21,112 bases of DNA from Acidimicrobiaceae bacterium (GTDB taxonomy: Bacteria; Actinomycetota; Acidimicrobiia; Acidimicrobiales; UBA8592): contig PBMJ01000031.1 of NCBI GenBank assembly GCA_002722525.1, positions 1-21,112 of the forward strand, in the 5' to 3' direction. The position numbers and the translations under genes were made by a program. The notes beneath the pieces were generated by a model. The model made no database searches. It was not told the origin of the DNA and worked only from the letters and a program-made list of their open reading frames with translations. Below, one piece after another: positions 7,796 through 15,760 of this stretch (positions within the stretch are counted from its first letter, which is position 1; each line of letters starts with the position of its first letter).

Positions 7796-9159
7796 CAGAT
7801 TCAGTAATCGACCTTATCGGCAGAACCCCCATGGTGCGTCTAACCCGTGTCACAGAGGGTATTGCATGCCCAGTCATAGCGAAAGTTGAAACTACGAATC
7901 CTGGAGGAAGTGTAAAGGATCGGCCTGCTCTTGCAATGATAAACGCTGCAGAAAAAGAAGGCCTTCTTAGCCCGGGATCAACAATTATTGAACCGACGTC
8001 TGGCAATACCGGTGTTGGCCTTGCGATAGTTGCTGCTCAGAGAGGCTACGAGTGTGTTTTCGTGATGACTGACAAAGTAAGCCCAGAGAAAGTCGATCTG
8101 CTAAAGGCATATGGCGCTGAAGTGATAGTTTGCCCTGTTGATGTAGCACCAGATGACCCAAGGTCATATTACTCCACTGCCGAACGGCTAGTGAATGAGC
8201 GTCCAGGTGCTTTTAGGCCCAACCAGTACAGCAACCCAGTTAACCCTTTATCCCATTATTTAACAACAGGACCAGAGATCTGGGAACAGACGAAAGGAAC
8301 AGTGACGCACTTTGTCGCTGGGGCTGGAACCGGGGGAACCTTATGCGGAGTCGGGAAATACCTAAAAGAGCGAAACCCAAATGTTCAAATTATTGCTGCT
8401 GACCCAGAGGGTTCTGTCTATAGCGGGGGTGATGGCCGTCCATATCTTGTCGAAGGAGTCGGTGAAGATTTCTGGCCAGAAACTTACGACCCTTCTCTCA
8501 TAGACAGGGTAATTTCTGTCAGCGACGCCCAGTCCTTTTATCGAACTCGTCAGGTATCAAGACAGGAAGGTCTTCTCATCGGAGGATCATGCGGGACTGC
8601 TGTTGATGCAGCCATAACAGTGGCGACTGAACTTACGAAAGATGACTTAGTCGTGGTCTTATTGCCTGATTCCGGACGCGGGTACCTTTCAAAGATTTTT
8701 AATGATAAATGGATGATGGAGTACGGGTTTCTTATCGAAGAAGGGCCAAAGATAGGAGATGTTCTTGAATACAAGGAGAATGCATTTTCTAACCTTGTTT
8801 ACGTTCAACCTGACGACCCCGTGAGCAAAGCTATAGAGCTTCTTCGGGAATACAGCTTGTCGAGGATTCTCGTTGCTCAAGGCGCTCTTCCACTTTCAGC
8901 AGCAGAAATTAAAGGAACAATTGATGAAGAATATTTACAGACCAAATCGTTCGAAAAGAATGTTTTAACAATGAAATGTTCAGAAGTGATGGGGCCGCGT
9001 ATGAGTTTTGTCGGGTCTGGTGAATCTGTAGGATCTGTTTTAATTAAGTTTGAGCAGGAGAATACTCTTTTGGTTATGGATCAAGGGCGCCCGTTTTCGG
9101 TAGTCTCAGCATCCGATGTAGCGTCCTATTTGGAAAATCTGGAGATAAAGAATGGCTAA
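7786..9159 (+). CDS. cbs: Cystathionine beta-synthase (PLP fold II with C-terminal CBS pair)
   Basis: A 457-residue enzyme that condenses serine (or O-acetylserine) with homocysteine to give cystathionine. The catalytic domain has DLIGRTPMVRL at 9-19, the PLP lysine K44 in NPGGSVKDR, the substrate loop TSGNTG, and the phosphate-binding GAGTGGT. The C-terminal 110 residues form a CBS-domain pair (around VQPDDPVSKAIELL and SFVGSGESVGSVL). This pair is degenerate in its linker, and effector binding cannot be judged. The frame is open back to a TTG at 7747; ATG 7786 was chosen because the family starts a few residues before DLIG and TATGGT lies six bases upstream. It overlaps the next gene by eight bases, so it is one operon with cystathionine gamma-lyase/synthase. 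Confidence 0.93.
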   Translation: MDIADSVIDLIGRTPMVRLTRVTEGIACPVIAKVETTNPGGSVKDRPALAMINAAEKEGLLSPGSTIIEPTSGNTGVGLAIVAAQRGYECVFVMTDKVSPEKVDLLKAYGAEVIVCPVDVAPDDPRSYYSTAERLVNERPGAFRPNQYSNPVNPLSHYLTTGPEIWEQTKGTVTHFVAGAGTGGTLCGVGKYLKERNPNVQIIAADPEGSVYSGGDGRPYLVEGVGEDFWPETYDPSLIDRVISVSDAQSFYRTRQVSRQEGLLIGGSCGTAVDAAITVATELTKDDLVVVLLPDSGRGYLSKIFNDKWMMEYGFLIEEGPKIGDVLEYKENAFSNLVYVQPDDPVSKAIELLREYSLSRILVAQGALPLSAAEIKGTIDEEYLQTKSFEKNVLTMKCSEVMGPRMSFVGSGESVGSVLIKFEQENTLLVMDQGRPFSVVSASDVASYLENLEIKNG

Positions 9160-10306
9160 AGAGAATATGGATGAAAGATGGGGATTTGAAACCAGAGCAA
9201 TACACGCTGGCCAAAAACCAGATCCTCGAACTGGTGCGATAACTGTCCCAGTCTACCAAACAACCACATACGAGCAGGACGGAGTTGGTAAGGATCGGGG
9301 GTACGAGTACTCGAGAACAGGAAATCCTACAAGAGACGCTTTGGAAGTGAGCGTTGCAGCACTGGAAGGAGCGCAATTCGGAAGAGCATTTGCTAGCGGT
9401 ATGGCAGCAGAAGACACAATTTTGAGGCTCCTGAATCCCGGCGATCATATTGTTATGGGTAATGATGCGTATGGCGGGACCTTTCGATTAATTTCTAAAG
9501 TCCTCACACGCATGGGAGTGACCTGGTCCGCAGCTGATTTTTCAAAAAAAGACAACATTGAAAGCTGCATAACAGACAAGACTCGAGTTATTTGGGCCGA
9601 GACGCCGTCGAACCCGCTGCTATCAGTTGTTGATATTCAAATGCTATCTGAGGTAGCACACTCCATCGGCGCTTGGTGCGTCGTCGATAATACATTCGCT
9701 ACTCCATATCTTCAGCAACCTCTCTCACATGGTGCCGACTTTGTAGTGCACTCAGCAACAAAGTATCTTGGCGGGCATTCGGATGTAGTTGGAGGCTTTA
9801 TTGCAACGAACTCTCCAGAACTAGACCAAGAGATCGGGTTTCTTCAGAATGCGATAGGAGCTGTACCAGCGCCATGGGATTGCTACCTGCTCCTTCGAGG
9901 CGTTAAAACTCTTTCAGTCCGAATGGATCGGCACTGTGACAATGCTGAGAGTATCGTTACATTTCTCGATGGTCATCCTAAAGTTGCCGATGTACTATAT
10001 CCTGGCCTTTCAGGCCACCCGACTCATGATATAGCGAAGAAGCAGATGAAAAGATTTGGAGGGATGGTGTCTTTCACTGTTCATGATGGCCCTGAAGCTG
10101 CTCGCATGGTAGCAGGTAGCACTAAGTTGTTTACTCTCGCTGAATCACTCGGGGCTGTAGAGTCGTTAATCGAAGTTCCTGCTGCAATGACTCATTTATC
10201 AGCAGAAGGTTCTCCGCTTGAAGTTGATGATTCATTAATAAGGCTGTCCGTAGGAATTGAAACAACAGATGATCTTTTAGAGGATCTTAGTAATGCTCTC
10301 TCGTAA
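9152..10306 (+). CDS. Cystathionine gamma-lyase / gamma-synthase
   Basis: A 384-residue PLP fold-I enzyme of the Cys/Met metabolism family. Visible residues are YSRTGNPT at 53-60 (Tyr and Arg of the neighbouring subunit that hold PLP phosphate), Y107 stacked on the ring, D179 in VVDNTFATPY, K204 in SATKYLGGHSD as the Schiff-base lysine, and E337 in SLGAVESLIE. A Glu at that last position is associated with gamma-lyases. Together with the upstream beta-synthase it favours reverse transsulfuration from methionine to cysteine, but lyase and synthase cannot be separated by sequence alone. GGAG at 9141-9144, seven bases before the ATG, supports the start. It converges on the luciferase-like gene with 12 bases between stops. 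Confidence 0.92.
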   Translation: MAKENMDERWGFETRAIHAGQKPDPRTGAITVPVYQTTTYEQDGVGKDRGYEYSRTGNPTRDALEVSVAALEGAQFGRAFASGMAAEDTILRLLNPGDHIVMGNDAYGGTFRLISKVLTRMGVTWSAADFSKKDNIESCITDKTRVIWAETPSNPLLSVVDIQMLSEVAHSIGAWCVVDNTFATPYLQQPLSHGADFVVHSATKYLGGHSDVVGGFIATNSPELDQEIGFLQNAIGAVPAPWDCYLLLRGVKTLSVRMDRHCDNAESIVTFLDGHPKVADVLYPGLSGHPTHDIAKKQMKRFGGMVSFTVHDGPEAARMVAGSTKLFTLAESLGAVESLIEVPAAMTHLSAEGSPLEVDDSLIRLSVGIETTDDLLEDLSNALS

Positions 10307-10318
10307 AGTTAGTTAGGC

Positions 10319-11221
10319 TTAGTTCTGAAGGTGAAGAGTTTCCTCAGCTAAGCAACTTAGTTCCTGCTCCCAATCTTCTGGCTCAACATAGGGAGTAAGT
10401 ATGAATTTACTTCCACCAACTTCGATAAATTCTTGTATTCGAGCAGATAGTTCTTTGCGATTTTGAACAATAATCTCTCCTGCTTTAATTTCTGGTCTTC
10501 TACTTTGGACTGCTTTAACAATCTGGTCGGGGATCGAGCCATCAGCCGAATATATGATTAGGACACCAAAGTGCTCTCGGTCGATAACTTCTCGATTAGC
10601 ACTAAGAGAGTGCTTATCAATTTCAGGTATGGCTTCAGCGATATCGTTTGGAGTGCAGAAGCTAGGGAGCCAACCATCTCCCAAGCGGCCTACTCGTTTC
10701 AATTCAGAGGGAGCAATACCACCGAGCCAAATATCCAGAGGTTTTTGAATCGGTTTTGGCTTAACTCGGACATCAGTAAGTTGAAATCGCTGGCCACTAT
10801 GGCTGACACTATCCTCTTCCCATAAACGGCGCATGAGTGGCAAAGCTTCATCGAACCACGGGGACCTATCTTTTCTCTCGAGTCCAAATGCCTGATGCTC
10901 TGCTAGATTCACAGCTCCTAGCCCAAAGGCGGGGAGTACTCGACCGTTTGAAATCCTGTCGAGACTAGCAAATGATTTTGCAAGGAGGACTGGATTGCGC
11001 CCAGGTAGAACCATAACAGATGGTCCGAATTTCAATTTTTCTGTCCTAGCCGCTATCCAACTCATTGCTACTAATGGGTCTAATCCTGTTCCTGAGACAC
11101 GCTCCGAAAACCAAAGTGAATCAAAACCAAGTTCTTCTAATGAAGTTGCCAGCTTCCCGAGGATTTTGGGGTCTGTAGCGCTAGATCTAGTCCCTAATCC
11201 AAACCCGATACGAATCTTCAT
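10319..11221 (-). CDS. Luciferase-like (LLM class) F420-dependent-type oxidoreductase
   Basis: A 300-residue bacterial-luciferase-like TIM barrel. It starts MKIRIGFGLGTRS; SLEELGFDSLWFSERV and AARTEKLKFGPSVMVLPGRNPVLLAKSFASLDRISNGR are characteristic of the F420-dependent branch common in Actinobacteria. GIAPSELKRVGRLGDGWLPS near residue 180 is the second signature. The cofactor (F420 or FMN) is family inference; no cofactor-biosynthesis gene is in the window. The frame is open to 11308, but ATG 11221 has AGGAG five bases upstream (11227-11231, minus strand) and begins at the first barrel strand. It is divergent from the P450 across 108 bases, so the two may share regulation and perhaps a catabolic pathway. 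Confidence 0.88.
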   Translation of the reverse strand: MKIRIGFGLGTRSSATDPKILGKLATSLEELGFDSLWFSERVSGTGLDPLVAMSWIAARTEKLKFGPSVMVLPGRNPVLLAKSFASLDRISNGRVLPAFGLGAVNLAEHQAFGLERKDRSPWFDEALPLMRRLWEEDSVSHSGQRFQLTDVRVKPKPIQKPLDIWLGGIAPSELKRVGRLGDGWLPSFCTPNDIAEAIPEIDKHSLSANREVIDREHFGVLIIYSADGSIPDQIVKAVQSRRPEIKAGEIIVQNRKELSARIQEFIEVGGSKFILTPYVEPEDWEQELSCLAEETLHLQN

Positions 11222-11315
11222 GTACACTCCTATTCCTTCAAAGAAAGCATAGAGCACGCTGGAGCCAGTGGCCTTGTCAAGACTCGGCAGATAAGCCATG
11301 GAAGACAAATAATGC

Positions 11316-11321
11316 TATTGT
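11316..11321 (+). promoter_or_regulatory. Putative extended -10 TGcTATTGT of the P450 gene
   Basis: TATTGT, preceded by TGC as in extended -10 elements, ends eight bases before ATG 11330. There is no Shine-Dalgarno in the interval. Confidence 0.4.
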
Positions 11322-11329
11322 GAATTGGT

Positions 11330-12574
11330 ATGGCAGAGGAATCATTTGAGTTGGACGAGAGTTTTCTGGATCCCGTAGTGCAAGACGACCCATTTGTTGC
11401 ATATGCGACTCTTCATGAGAAGTGCCCTGTCTACAAAGTGCCAGAAAATGGGCTGTATATGGTGACAAAGTATGAGGATGTCCGAGAGGTATTAACGACT
11501 CCATCGATTTATTCCAGCCGGCCAGGTACTGGTGCCGGAGGTCTTAATGAGGCATCAAAAGCTCATGCTCAGGTATTTGAGGAAAAAGGTTGGGTAAAGG
11601 GGCGGACACTTCAACGAACCGATCCTCCGGAGCACAGTCATTATAGGAAGATACTTGGGCGAGTGTTCACAAGACGGGCAGTAGACGGAATGATACCTCG
11701 TATCGACGAGATAACTCATGGTTTGATTGATCAGTTTATTGATAGAGGTCACTGCGAATTCGTTTCTGAATTTGCTTTACCTTTGCCAGGGATATTCATT
11801 TGTGAACAGCTAGGACTTCCCGCTGAAGAGTATGAGACCTTTAAGAGGTGGGCAGATGCCATGCTCGCTATGTCACAGCGACCACTTTCTCCAGAAGAAG
11901 CAGTAGTGCAAGCAGAATATGAGGTGGAAGCTCAGTATCATCTTGCTCGAGAATTTGAAAAGCGCAGGAAAGAACCGACAGATGACTTAATTTCTGCGTT
12001 AGTGCATGCTCATCAGGAAGATGAGCCATTTACGATGGAAGAGCTTCAAGACTTGATGCATCAGCTAGTTACAGGTGGATTCGAAACTACCACATCAGCT
12101 TTGAGTACCTCGATGTGGCTTTTGTTGCGGCATCCAGATCAGATGCAAATGTTAATAGATGACAGGTCTCTCCAAAAAAATTTTATTGAAGAGAGTTTGA
12201 GGTTCGATAGTCCAGTAGCTGGGCTTTGGAGAACAGCCGCATGCCCTGCTGAATTGGGAGGCGCTTCAATACCCGAAGGTTCAGCTGTTATGCCAAGGTT
12301 CGCTGCAGCTAATCGGGATGCTGAGGTCTTTGATAGTCCGGATAAATTTGATATCACACGCGAAGATCTTCATAAGCATGTGGCATTCGGGTTGGGAAGC
12401 CATTTTTGTCTTGGGGCTTCGCTTGCGAGAGCTGAACTGATGTCCGCCTTCTCGGCGATTCTTGACCGCATGGAAAATATCCGATTGATAGAACCACTAG
12501 ATGACCAGCCCCACAAGTTCAGTTTCTTTCTTCGGCCTATGAAAGAACTTCATATCGAATTCGATAAAGTCTAG
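11330..12574 (+). CDS. Cytochrome P450
   Basis: A 414-residue soluble bacterial P450. In order: RTDPPEHSHYRK at 96-107 (C-helix heme propionate contact), the I-helix oxygen-activating VTGGFETTTS at 247-256, the ExxR pair E288/R291, and the heme loop FGLGSHFCLG at 353-362 with C360 as axial thiolate. All conserved residues are present, so it should be active. Length and the absence of a membrane segment fit class I enzymes that need a separate ferredoxin and reductase, neither of which lies in the window. The substrate is not predictable; a hydrophobic steroid- or fatty-acid-like compound fits the catabolic genes around it, but that is inference. Confidence 0.95.
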   Translation: MAEESFELDESFLDPVVQDDPFVAYATLHEKCPVYKVPENGLYMVTKYEDVREVLTTPSIYSSRPGTGAGGLNEASKAHAQVFEEKGWVKGRTLQRTDPPEHSHYRKILGRVFTRRAVDGMIPRIDEITHGLIDQFIDRGHCEFVSEFALPLPGIFICEQLGLPAEEYETFKRWADAMLAMSQRPLSPEEAVVQAEYEVEAQYHLAREFEKRRKEPTDDLISALVHAHQEDEPFTMEELQDLMHQLVTGGFETTTSALSTSMWLLLRHPDQMQMLIDDRSLQKNFIEESLRFDSPVAGLWRTAACPAELGGASIPEGSAVMPRFAAANRDAEVFDSPDKFDITREDLHKHVAFGLGSHFCLGASLARAELMSAFSAILDRMENIRLIEPLDDQPHKFSFFLRPMKELHIEFDKV

Positions 12575-12588
12575 AAAAAAGCACCTAG

Positions 12589-13125
12589 TTAGATGTTTAA
12601 AGCTACGCCTTCGTATGGGCTAGGGTCCTCACTATCTGGGATAATTGGCTTAGACCAGCTCATCGCATCTGCAAGGTTGGTTGCGATATCTTTCCACTCA
12701 GTTGGGTTCCATCCTTCAGCGCTTCCAACAAGCTTTGGGCTTTGATCAAAATGTAGCAACGCAGGTGTCTTTTCAAGTTGCGTAGCTCGAGCGAAAGATA
12801 GATCAGAGTCCACGAAAGTTAATATTTCTGATGCCCACGGGCCAAGAAACTCCTTCGTATGGTTCTCGCTTCCGAGAACCATCCAAGCACCTCGACAATC
12901 AGCCTCCTTAAACGATCGTAGGATACGACCGGCGGTCGCTACAATCCAAGAACTTTCATGCGTATACGGATCTACTACCACCAAAAGTAAATGAAAGGTA
13001 GTTACCCATTCTCTTAACGACCGAGAGGATCCATCTAAGCGCTTTAGAGATATGTTGGCATCTGGCGATATAGTCACGGATATCAAACTAGCGCACAAGG
13101 CCATCTGCTGTGGAACTATACGCAC
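12589..13125 (-). CDS. Thioredoxin/peroxiredoxin-fold hypothetical protein without an active-site Cys
   Basis: A 178-residue soluble protein that looks like a thioredoxin-fold domain. The strand LLLVVVDP is followed by YTHESSW where peroxiredoxins have TxxC, and TPALLHFDQ supplies the cis-proline strand. The C-terminal EGWNPTEWKDIATNLADAMSW is the last helix. The peroxidatic position is Ser, so catalysis by the usual route is unlikely. I believe similar proteins recur in Actinobacteria, but I cannot name a function. Translation starts at GTG 13125, or at ATG 13104, seven codons in; a TATAGT lies ten bases before the latter. The gene converges on the P450. Confidence 0.65.
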   Translation of the reverse strand: MRIVPQQMALCASLISVTISPDANISLKRLDGSSRSLREWVTTFHLLLVVVDPYTHESSWIVATAGRILRSFKEADCRGAWMVLGSENHTKEFLGPWASEILTFVDSDLSFARATQLEKTPALLHFDQSPKLVGSAEGWNPTEWKDIATNLADAMSWSKPIIPDSEDPSPYEGVALNI

Positions 13126-13162
13126 ATTAGGTTAGAGATATTTGCATGTTAATGAAATTATG

Positions 13163-13174
13163 ATTCCATGGAAT
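13163..13174. promoter_or_regulatory. 12-base perfect palindrome in the divergent region before the CapA-like gene
   Basis: ATTCCATGGAAT is an exact palindrome located 44 bases before the CapA-like ATG, between two divergent genes. Three TGAAAT words (13153, 13185, 13195) lie around it. It may be an operator; no regulator is encoded nearby. Confidence 0.35.
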
Positions 13175-13218
13175 AGGGAGTCTTTGAAATTCTCTGAAAT
13201 AGGCAAGGAAAAACATCT

Positions 13219-14493
13219 ATGAAAAAGCAGTCTTTGGTATTTCTGTTTCTTGTGATTATTGCTGGCGTAGTGACGCTATTTGCATTTCGAGTTTTTCAAA
13301 GTGATTCTGATGCTCCGGCTCTTTTGTCCGAGGGGGAAAGTAAACCTGCCGAAGCGCTAGAGAGTGAAAAGCCAATGGGCGAACCGACACCCACTCCGAC
13401 ACCCACTCCGACACCCACTCCGACTCCCACTCCGACTCCCACTCCGACTCCCACTCCGACTCCAATACTTCCAAAGAAAGCCACTCTGGTATTCAGTGGA
13501 GATATTTTAAGCCACGGGCCAGTAATCCAAAGAGCTGCCTACAACACAGACACTTTCGGAACGCACGACTACACTCCAATGTTCGCCCAAGTTCGACCTT
13601 TGCTCGAAGAAGCCGACCTCGCTATATGCCACTTAGAAACTCCTGTCTCATCTGACAACCAATCACTATCCGGCTACCCAATCTTTAATGCTCCACAAGA
13701 ACTACCGGGTGACTTGAAAGAAGTAGGATATGACGGTTGTTCCACAGCCTCCAACCATTCGATGGATAAAGGGGCAAACGGAGTTAGGTCAACGATCGTC
13801 CAACTCGAAAATGCGGGTCTCGTTTGGGCCGGGATGGCCCGAAGTGCTGAAGAAAAGAAAACGCCAGCCTTGTATTCACCAAACGGGATTTTAATAGGTC
13901 ATATGTCGTATACGTATGGACTAAATGGATTTGTTCTGCCGGCAGATGAGCCTTATCTAGTAAATGTAATTGACGAAGAAAAAATACTTAGCGAGGCAGC
14001 AAGGATGCGGTCAATAGGTGTTGACTTCATCATCCTTAGTATCCAATGGGGAAATGAATATCAGGTTAATCCGAGCGAAGCGCAAGAAAATCTTGCAGAA
14101 TCACTATTAAATTCTCCGAATATTGACCTGATAGTTGGGTCTCATGTCCATGTGGTTCAGCCAATCGGGACATTCAATAACAAATACGTCATCTACGGTC
14201 TTGGGAACTTTCTATCCAACCAATCAGCAAATTGTTGCCCGGCTGCATCCCAGAACGGTGTGATGATATTCGTTGACATAGTTGGAACAGATTCAGAAGG
14301 ATATAAGGCGGAAAACTTAACATTCGAACCAACACGAGTAGACCGATCAGATTACACAATCGTTCCCTTATCGCGTGTAGTAAACGACGAAGAAGTAGGC
14401 CCGAACCTCCGTAGCTTTTATCAAGAGGTGATAGACGAAACCTCAAACGTGCTGAACCAACTGGGAGGAAATTATCAAATAAAGAAAGACTGA
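13219..14493 (+). CDS. CapA/PgsA-like metallophosphatase-fold protein, membrane anchored
   Basis: A 424-residue protein of the CapA (poly-gamma-glutamate capsule synthesis) family. Residues 1-24 are a basic start plus a hydrophobic segment, a signal anchor without a lipobox Cys. A Thr-Pro linker runs from T57 to P82 and holds the catalytic-fold domain away from the membrane. Calcineurin-like motifs follow: SGD (D95), HLE at 138-140, SNHSMD at 178-183, SIQWGNEY, SHVHVVQP at about 308-315 and YGLGNFLSN. These match the metal-binding layout of the family. No capB/capC-like ligase is adjacent, so polyglutamate synthesis is not supported. An envelope-linked hydrolase or polysaccharide-related role is equally possible. 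AAGGAA at 13205-13210 lies eight bases before the ATG. Confidence 0.88.
   Translation: MKKQSLVFLFLVIIAGVVTLFAFRVFQSDSDAPALLSEGESKPAEALESEKPMGEPTPTPTPTPTPTPTPTPTPTPTPTPTPILPKKATLVFSGDILSHGPVIQRAAYNTDTFGTHDYTPMFAQVRPLLEEADLAICHLETPVSSDNQSLSGYPIFNAPQELPGDLKEVGYDGCSTASNHSMDKGANGVRSTIVQLENAGLVWAGMARSAEEKKTPALYSPNGILIGHMSYTYGLNGFVLPADEPYLVNVIDEEKILSEAARMRSIGVDFIILSIQWGNEYQVNPSEAQENLAESLLNSPNIDLIVGSHVHVVQPIGTFNNKYVIYGLGNFLSNQSANCCPAASQNGVMIFVDIVGTDSEGYKAENLTFEPTRVDRSDYTIVPLSRVVNDEEVGPNLRSFYQEVIDETSNVLNQLGGNYQIKKD
13387..13463 (+). repeat. 12-base tandem repeat encoding (Thr-Pro)n
   Basis: Six tandem units run from 13387 to 13458: three copies of ACACCCACTCCG, then three of ACTCCCACTCCG, plus a five-base remnant. 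All are in frame and give a Thr-Pro spacer of 13 pairs. Neighbouring copies are identical within each half, which suggests recent slippage or unequal exchange. Confidence 0.95.
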
Positions 14494-14502
14494 CGTCCTT
14501 GT

Positions 14503-14805
14503 TTATATATTAGCAGAATTTTGATTTCTCCTAGCCTGACGGCGAACGCTTGCAATAGCAATAATAGGAAATAGAACTAGCAACCCCAAAAGAGCTAATT
14601 GTAAAGCGCCACCCCTATCAGTCGGACTCGACGGGGCACTGCCCGAACCAGGCTTCGGAATTATGCCAGACCCGTCATCAACCTTAATTATCTCAACACT
14701 TGAGGAAGGTTCTTGCTGTTCATCACTAAAAGACGCAGTAGCAAAAACAACAGAGGCGATAGAAATAATTATTACGGTTGAAAGAAATTTGAAAGAGTGA
14801 TGCAT
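14503..14805 (-). CDS. Small exported protein with C-terminal membrane anchor
   Basis: About 100 residues from ATG 14805 (a GTG nine codons upstream, at 14832, is the alternative). It has an N-terminal hydrophobic signal segment (STVIIISIASVVFA), a short Ser/Pro/Gly/Asp-rich extracellular stretch of about 40 residues, then a hydrophobic helix LALLGLLVLFPIIAIASV followed by RRQARR. The outline (secreted stub, Gly-Gly, single helix, basic tail) resembles sorting-signal tails, but there is no LPXTG and no sortase nearby. I do not recognise a family. It converges on the CapA-like gene with nine bases between stops, so the two are neighbours without being co-transcribed. Confidence 0.6.
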   Translation of the reverse strand: MHHSFKFLSTVIIISIASVVFATASFSDEQQEPSSSVEIIKVDDGSGIIPKPGSGSAPSSPTDRGGALQLALLGLLVLFPIIAIASVRRQARRNQNSANI

Positions 14806-14860
14806 CTCTGGGTTCTGTTTCTGCCTACGCACTCATTGGCCTGCACTTCAATTCTAGAGC

Positions 14861-14866
14861 TACCTT
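14861..14866 (+). promoter_or_regulatory. Putative -10 hexamer TACCTT of the mutY gene
   Basis: TACCTT ends exactly six bases before the GTG at 14873, with no Shine-Dalgarno. This supports a leaderless GTG start and the full N-terminus. Confidence 0.4.
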
Positions 14867-14872
14867 AGTACC

Positions 14873-15736
14873 GTGGACCACACTGAACAGCAAAAAGCTC
14901 TGATCCAATGGTGGAAGATGAGTTCGCGCGACCTCCCATGGCGGCAAACCCGAGACCCATGGTTAATTATGGTTTCAGAGCTGATGCTTCAGCAGACACA
15001 AGTCAACAGAGTGATACCGAAATATCAACACTTTATAAAGAAATACCCAACTCCCAAAAAATGCTCAGAGGCTCCGGCGTCGTCAATAATTGAAGCATGG
15101 GAGGGGTTAGGTTACAACAGGAGAGCAATTAATCTCCACCGGACATCTCGGGTGATAGTCGAAACACATTATGGTAAAGTTCCTAACACTTTAAATGACC
15201 TATTAGAACTTCCGGGCATAGGCCCATATACGGCTCGCGCCATATTATGTTTTGCATTCGAGGAAGACATCGGCGTCGTCGATGTTAACATTCATAGGAT
15301 AATTTCAAGAGTCACAGGCAAGGCGCTAAGTCCTCTCGAGATGCAAATAAAAGCAGATAATTTTGTACCAGCTGGGGAGGGGTGGATTTGGAATCAGGCG
15401 TTAATGGACCTCGGATCTGATGTATGTGGGTCAAGGTCTCCAGACTGTGGCAGATGCCCAATTATGAGCCATTGCCTATGGAAAGGGGAAGGCCCAGACC
15501 CCGCTAAGAGAAAAACCTCATTTAGTAACCTAAATCAGAGTTTTGAAGGATCCGACCGTCAAGGCCGAGGGAAATTAGTAAATACTTTACGTAACAGAAG
15601 AGTTTTCCTTTCTGAGCTTGAGAAAGTGATGGGCTGGAATGGTGACCCTGAAAGGTGCAGGCGAGTTGCGGCAGGACTTATCAAAGACGGCTTGGTCGAA
15701 TATGACGACAAGGCAGGATATGGGCTGCCATCATGA
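14873..15736 (+). CDS. mutY: A/G-specific adenine DNA glycosylase MutY (short form)
   Basis: A 287-residue base-excision repair enzyme that removes adenine mispaired with 8-oxoguanine. E36 in SELMLQQTQV is the catalytic Glu, LLELPGIGPYTA at 110-121 is the helix-hairpin-helix, and D137 in VVDVNIHRI is the catalytic Asp. The 4Fe-4S ligands are C185, C192, C195 and C201, in the expected C-x6-C-x2-C-x5-C spacing. It lacks the Nudix-like C-terminal domain of the 350-residue E. coli enzyme; the last 60 residues instead resemble a small helical module. The start is GTG, needed to include WWKMSSRDLPWR. It is followed after 24 bases by an AlkX/YcaQ-type glycosylase on the same strand. Confidence 0.93.
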   Translation: MDHTEQQKALIQWWKMSSRDLPWRQTRDPWLIMVSELMLQQTQVNRVIPKYQHFIKKYPTPKKCSEAPASSIIEAWEGLGYNRRAINLHRTSRVIVETHYGKVPNTLNDLLELPGIGPYTARAILCFAFEEDIGVVDVNIHRIISRVTGKALSPLEMQIKADNFVPAGEGWIWNQALMDLGSDVCGSRSPDCGRCPIMSHCLWKGEGPDPAKRKTSFSNLNQSFEGSDRQGRGKLVNTLRNRRVFLSELEKVMGWNGDPERCRRVAAGLIKDGLVEYDDKAGYGLPS

Positions 15737-15747
15737 TTCAACACTGC

Positions 15748-15753
15748 TAGTTT
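15748..15753 (+). promoter_or_regulatory. Putative -10 hexamer TAGTTT before the AlkX-like gene
   Basis: TAGTTT ends seven bases before GTG 15761, inside the short gap after mutY. This gene may therefore also have its own leaderless transcript. Confidence 0.3.
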
Positions 15754-15760
15754 TCTTCGG

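Noticed and set aside
9074..9448. A 124-codon minus-strand open frame across the cystathionine gene junction.
   Set aside because: It is antisense to conserved residues of both PLP enzymes, and its composition is unlike the other proteins here.
13256..13484. Minus-strand open frames encoding repetitive Ser-Glu-Trp or Gly-Val runs.
   Set aside because: They are reverse translations of the Thr-Pro tandem repeat inside the CapA-like gene and have no start context.
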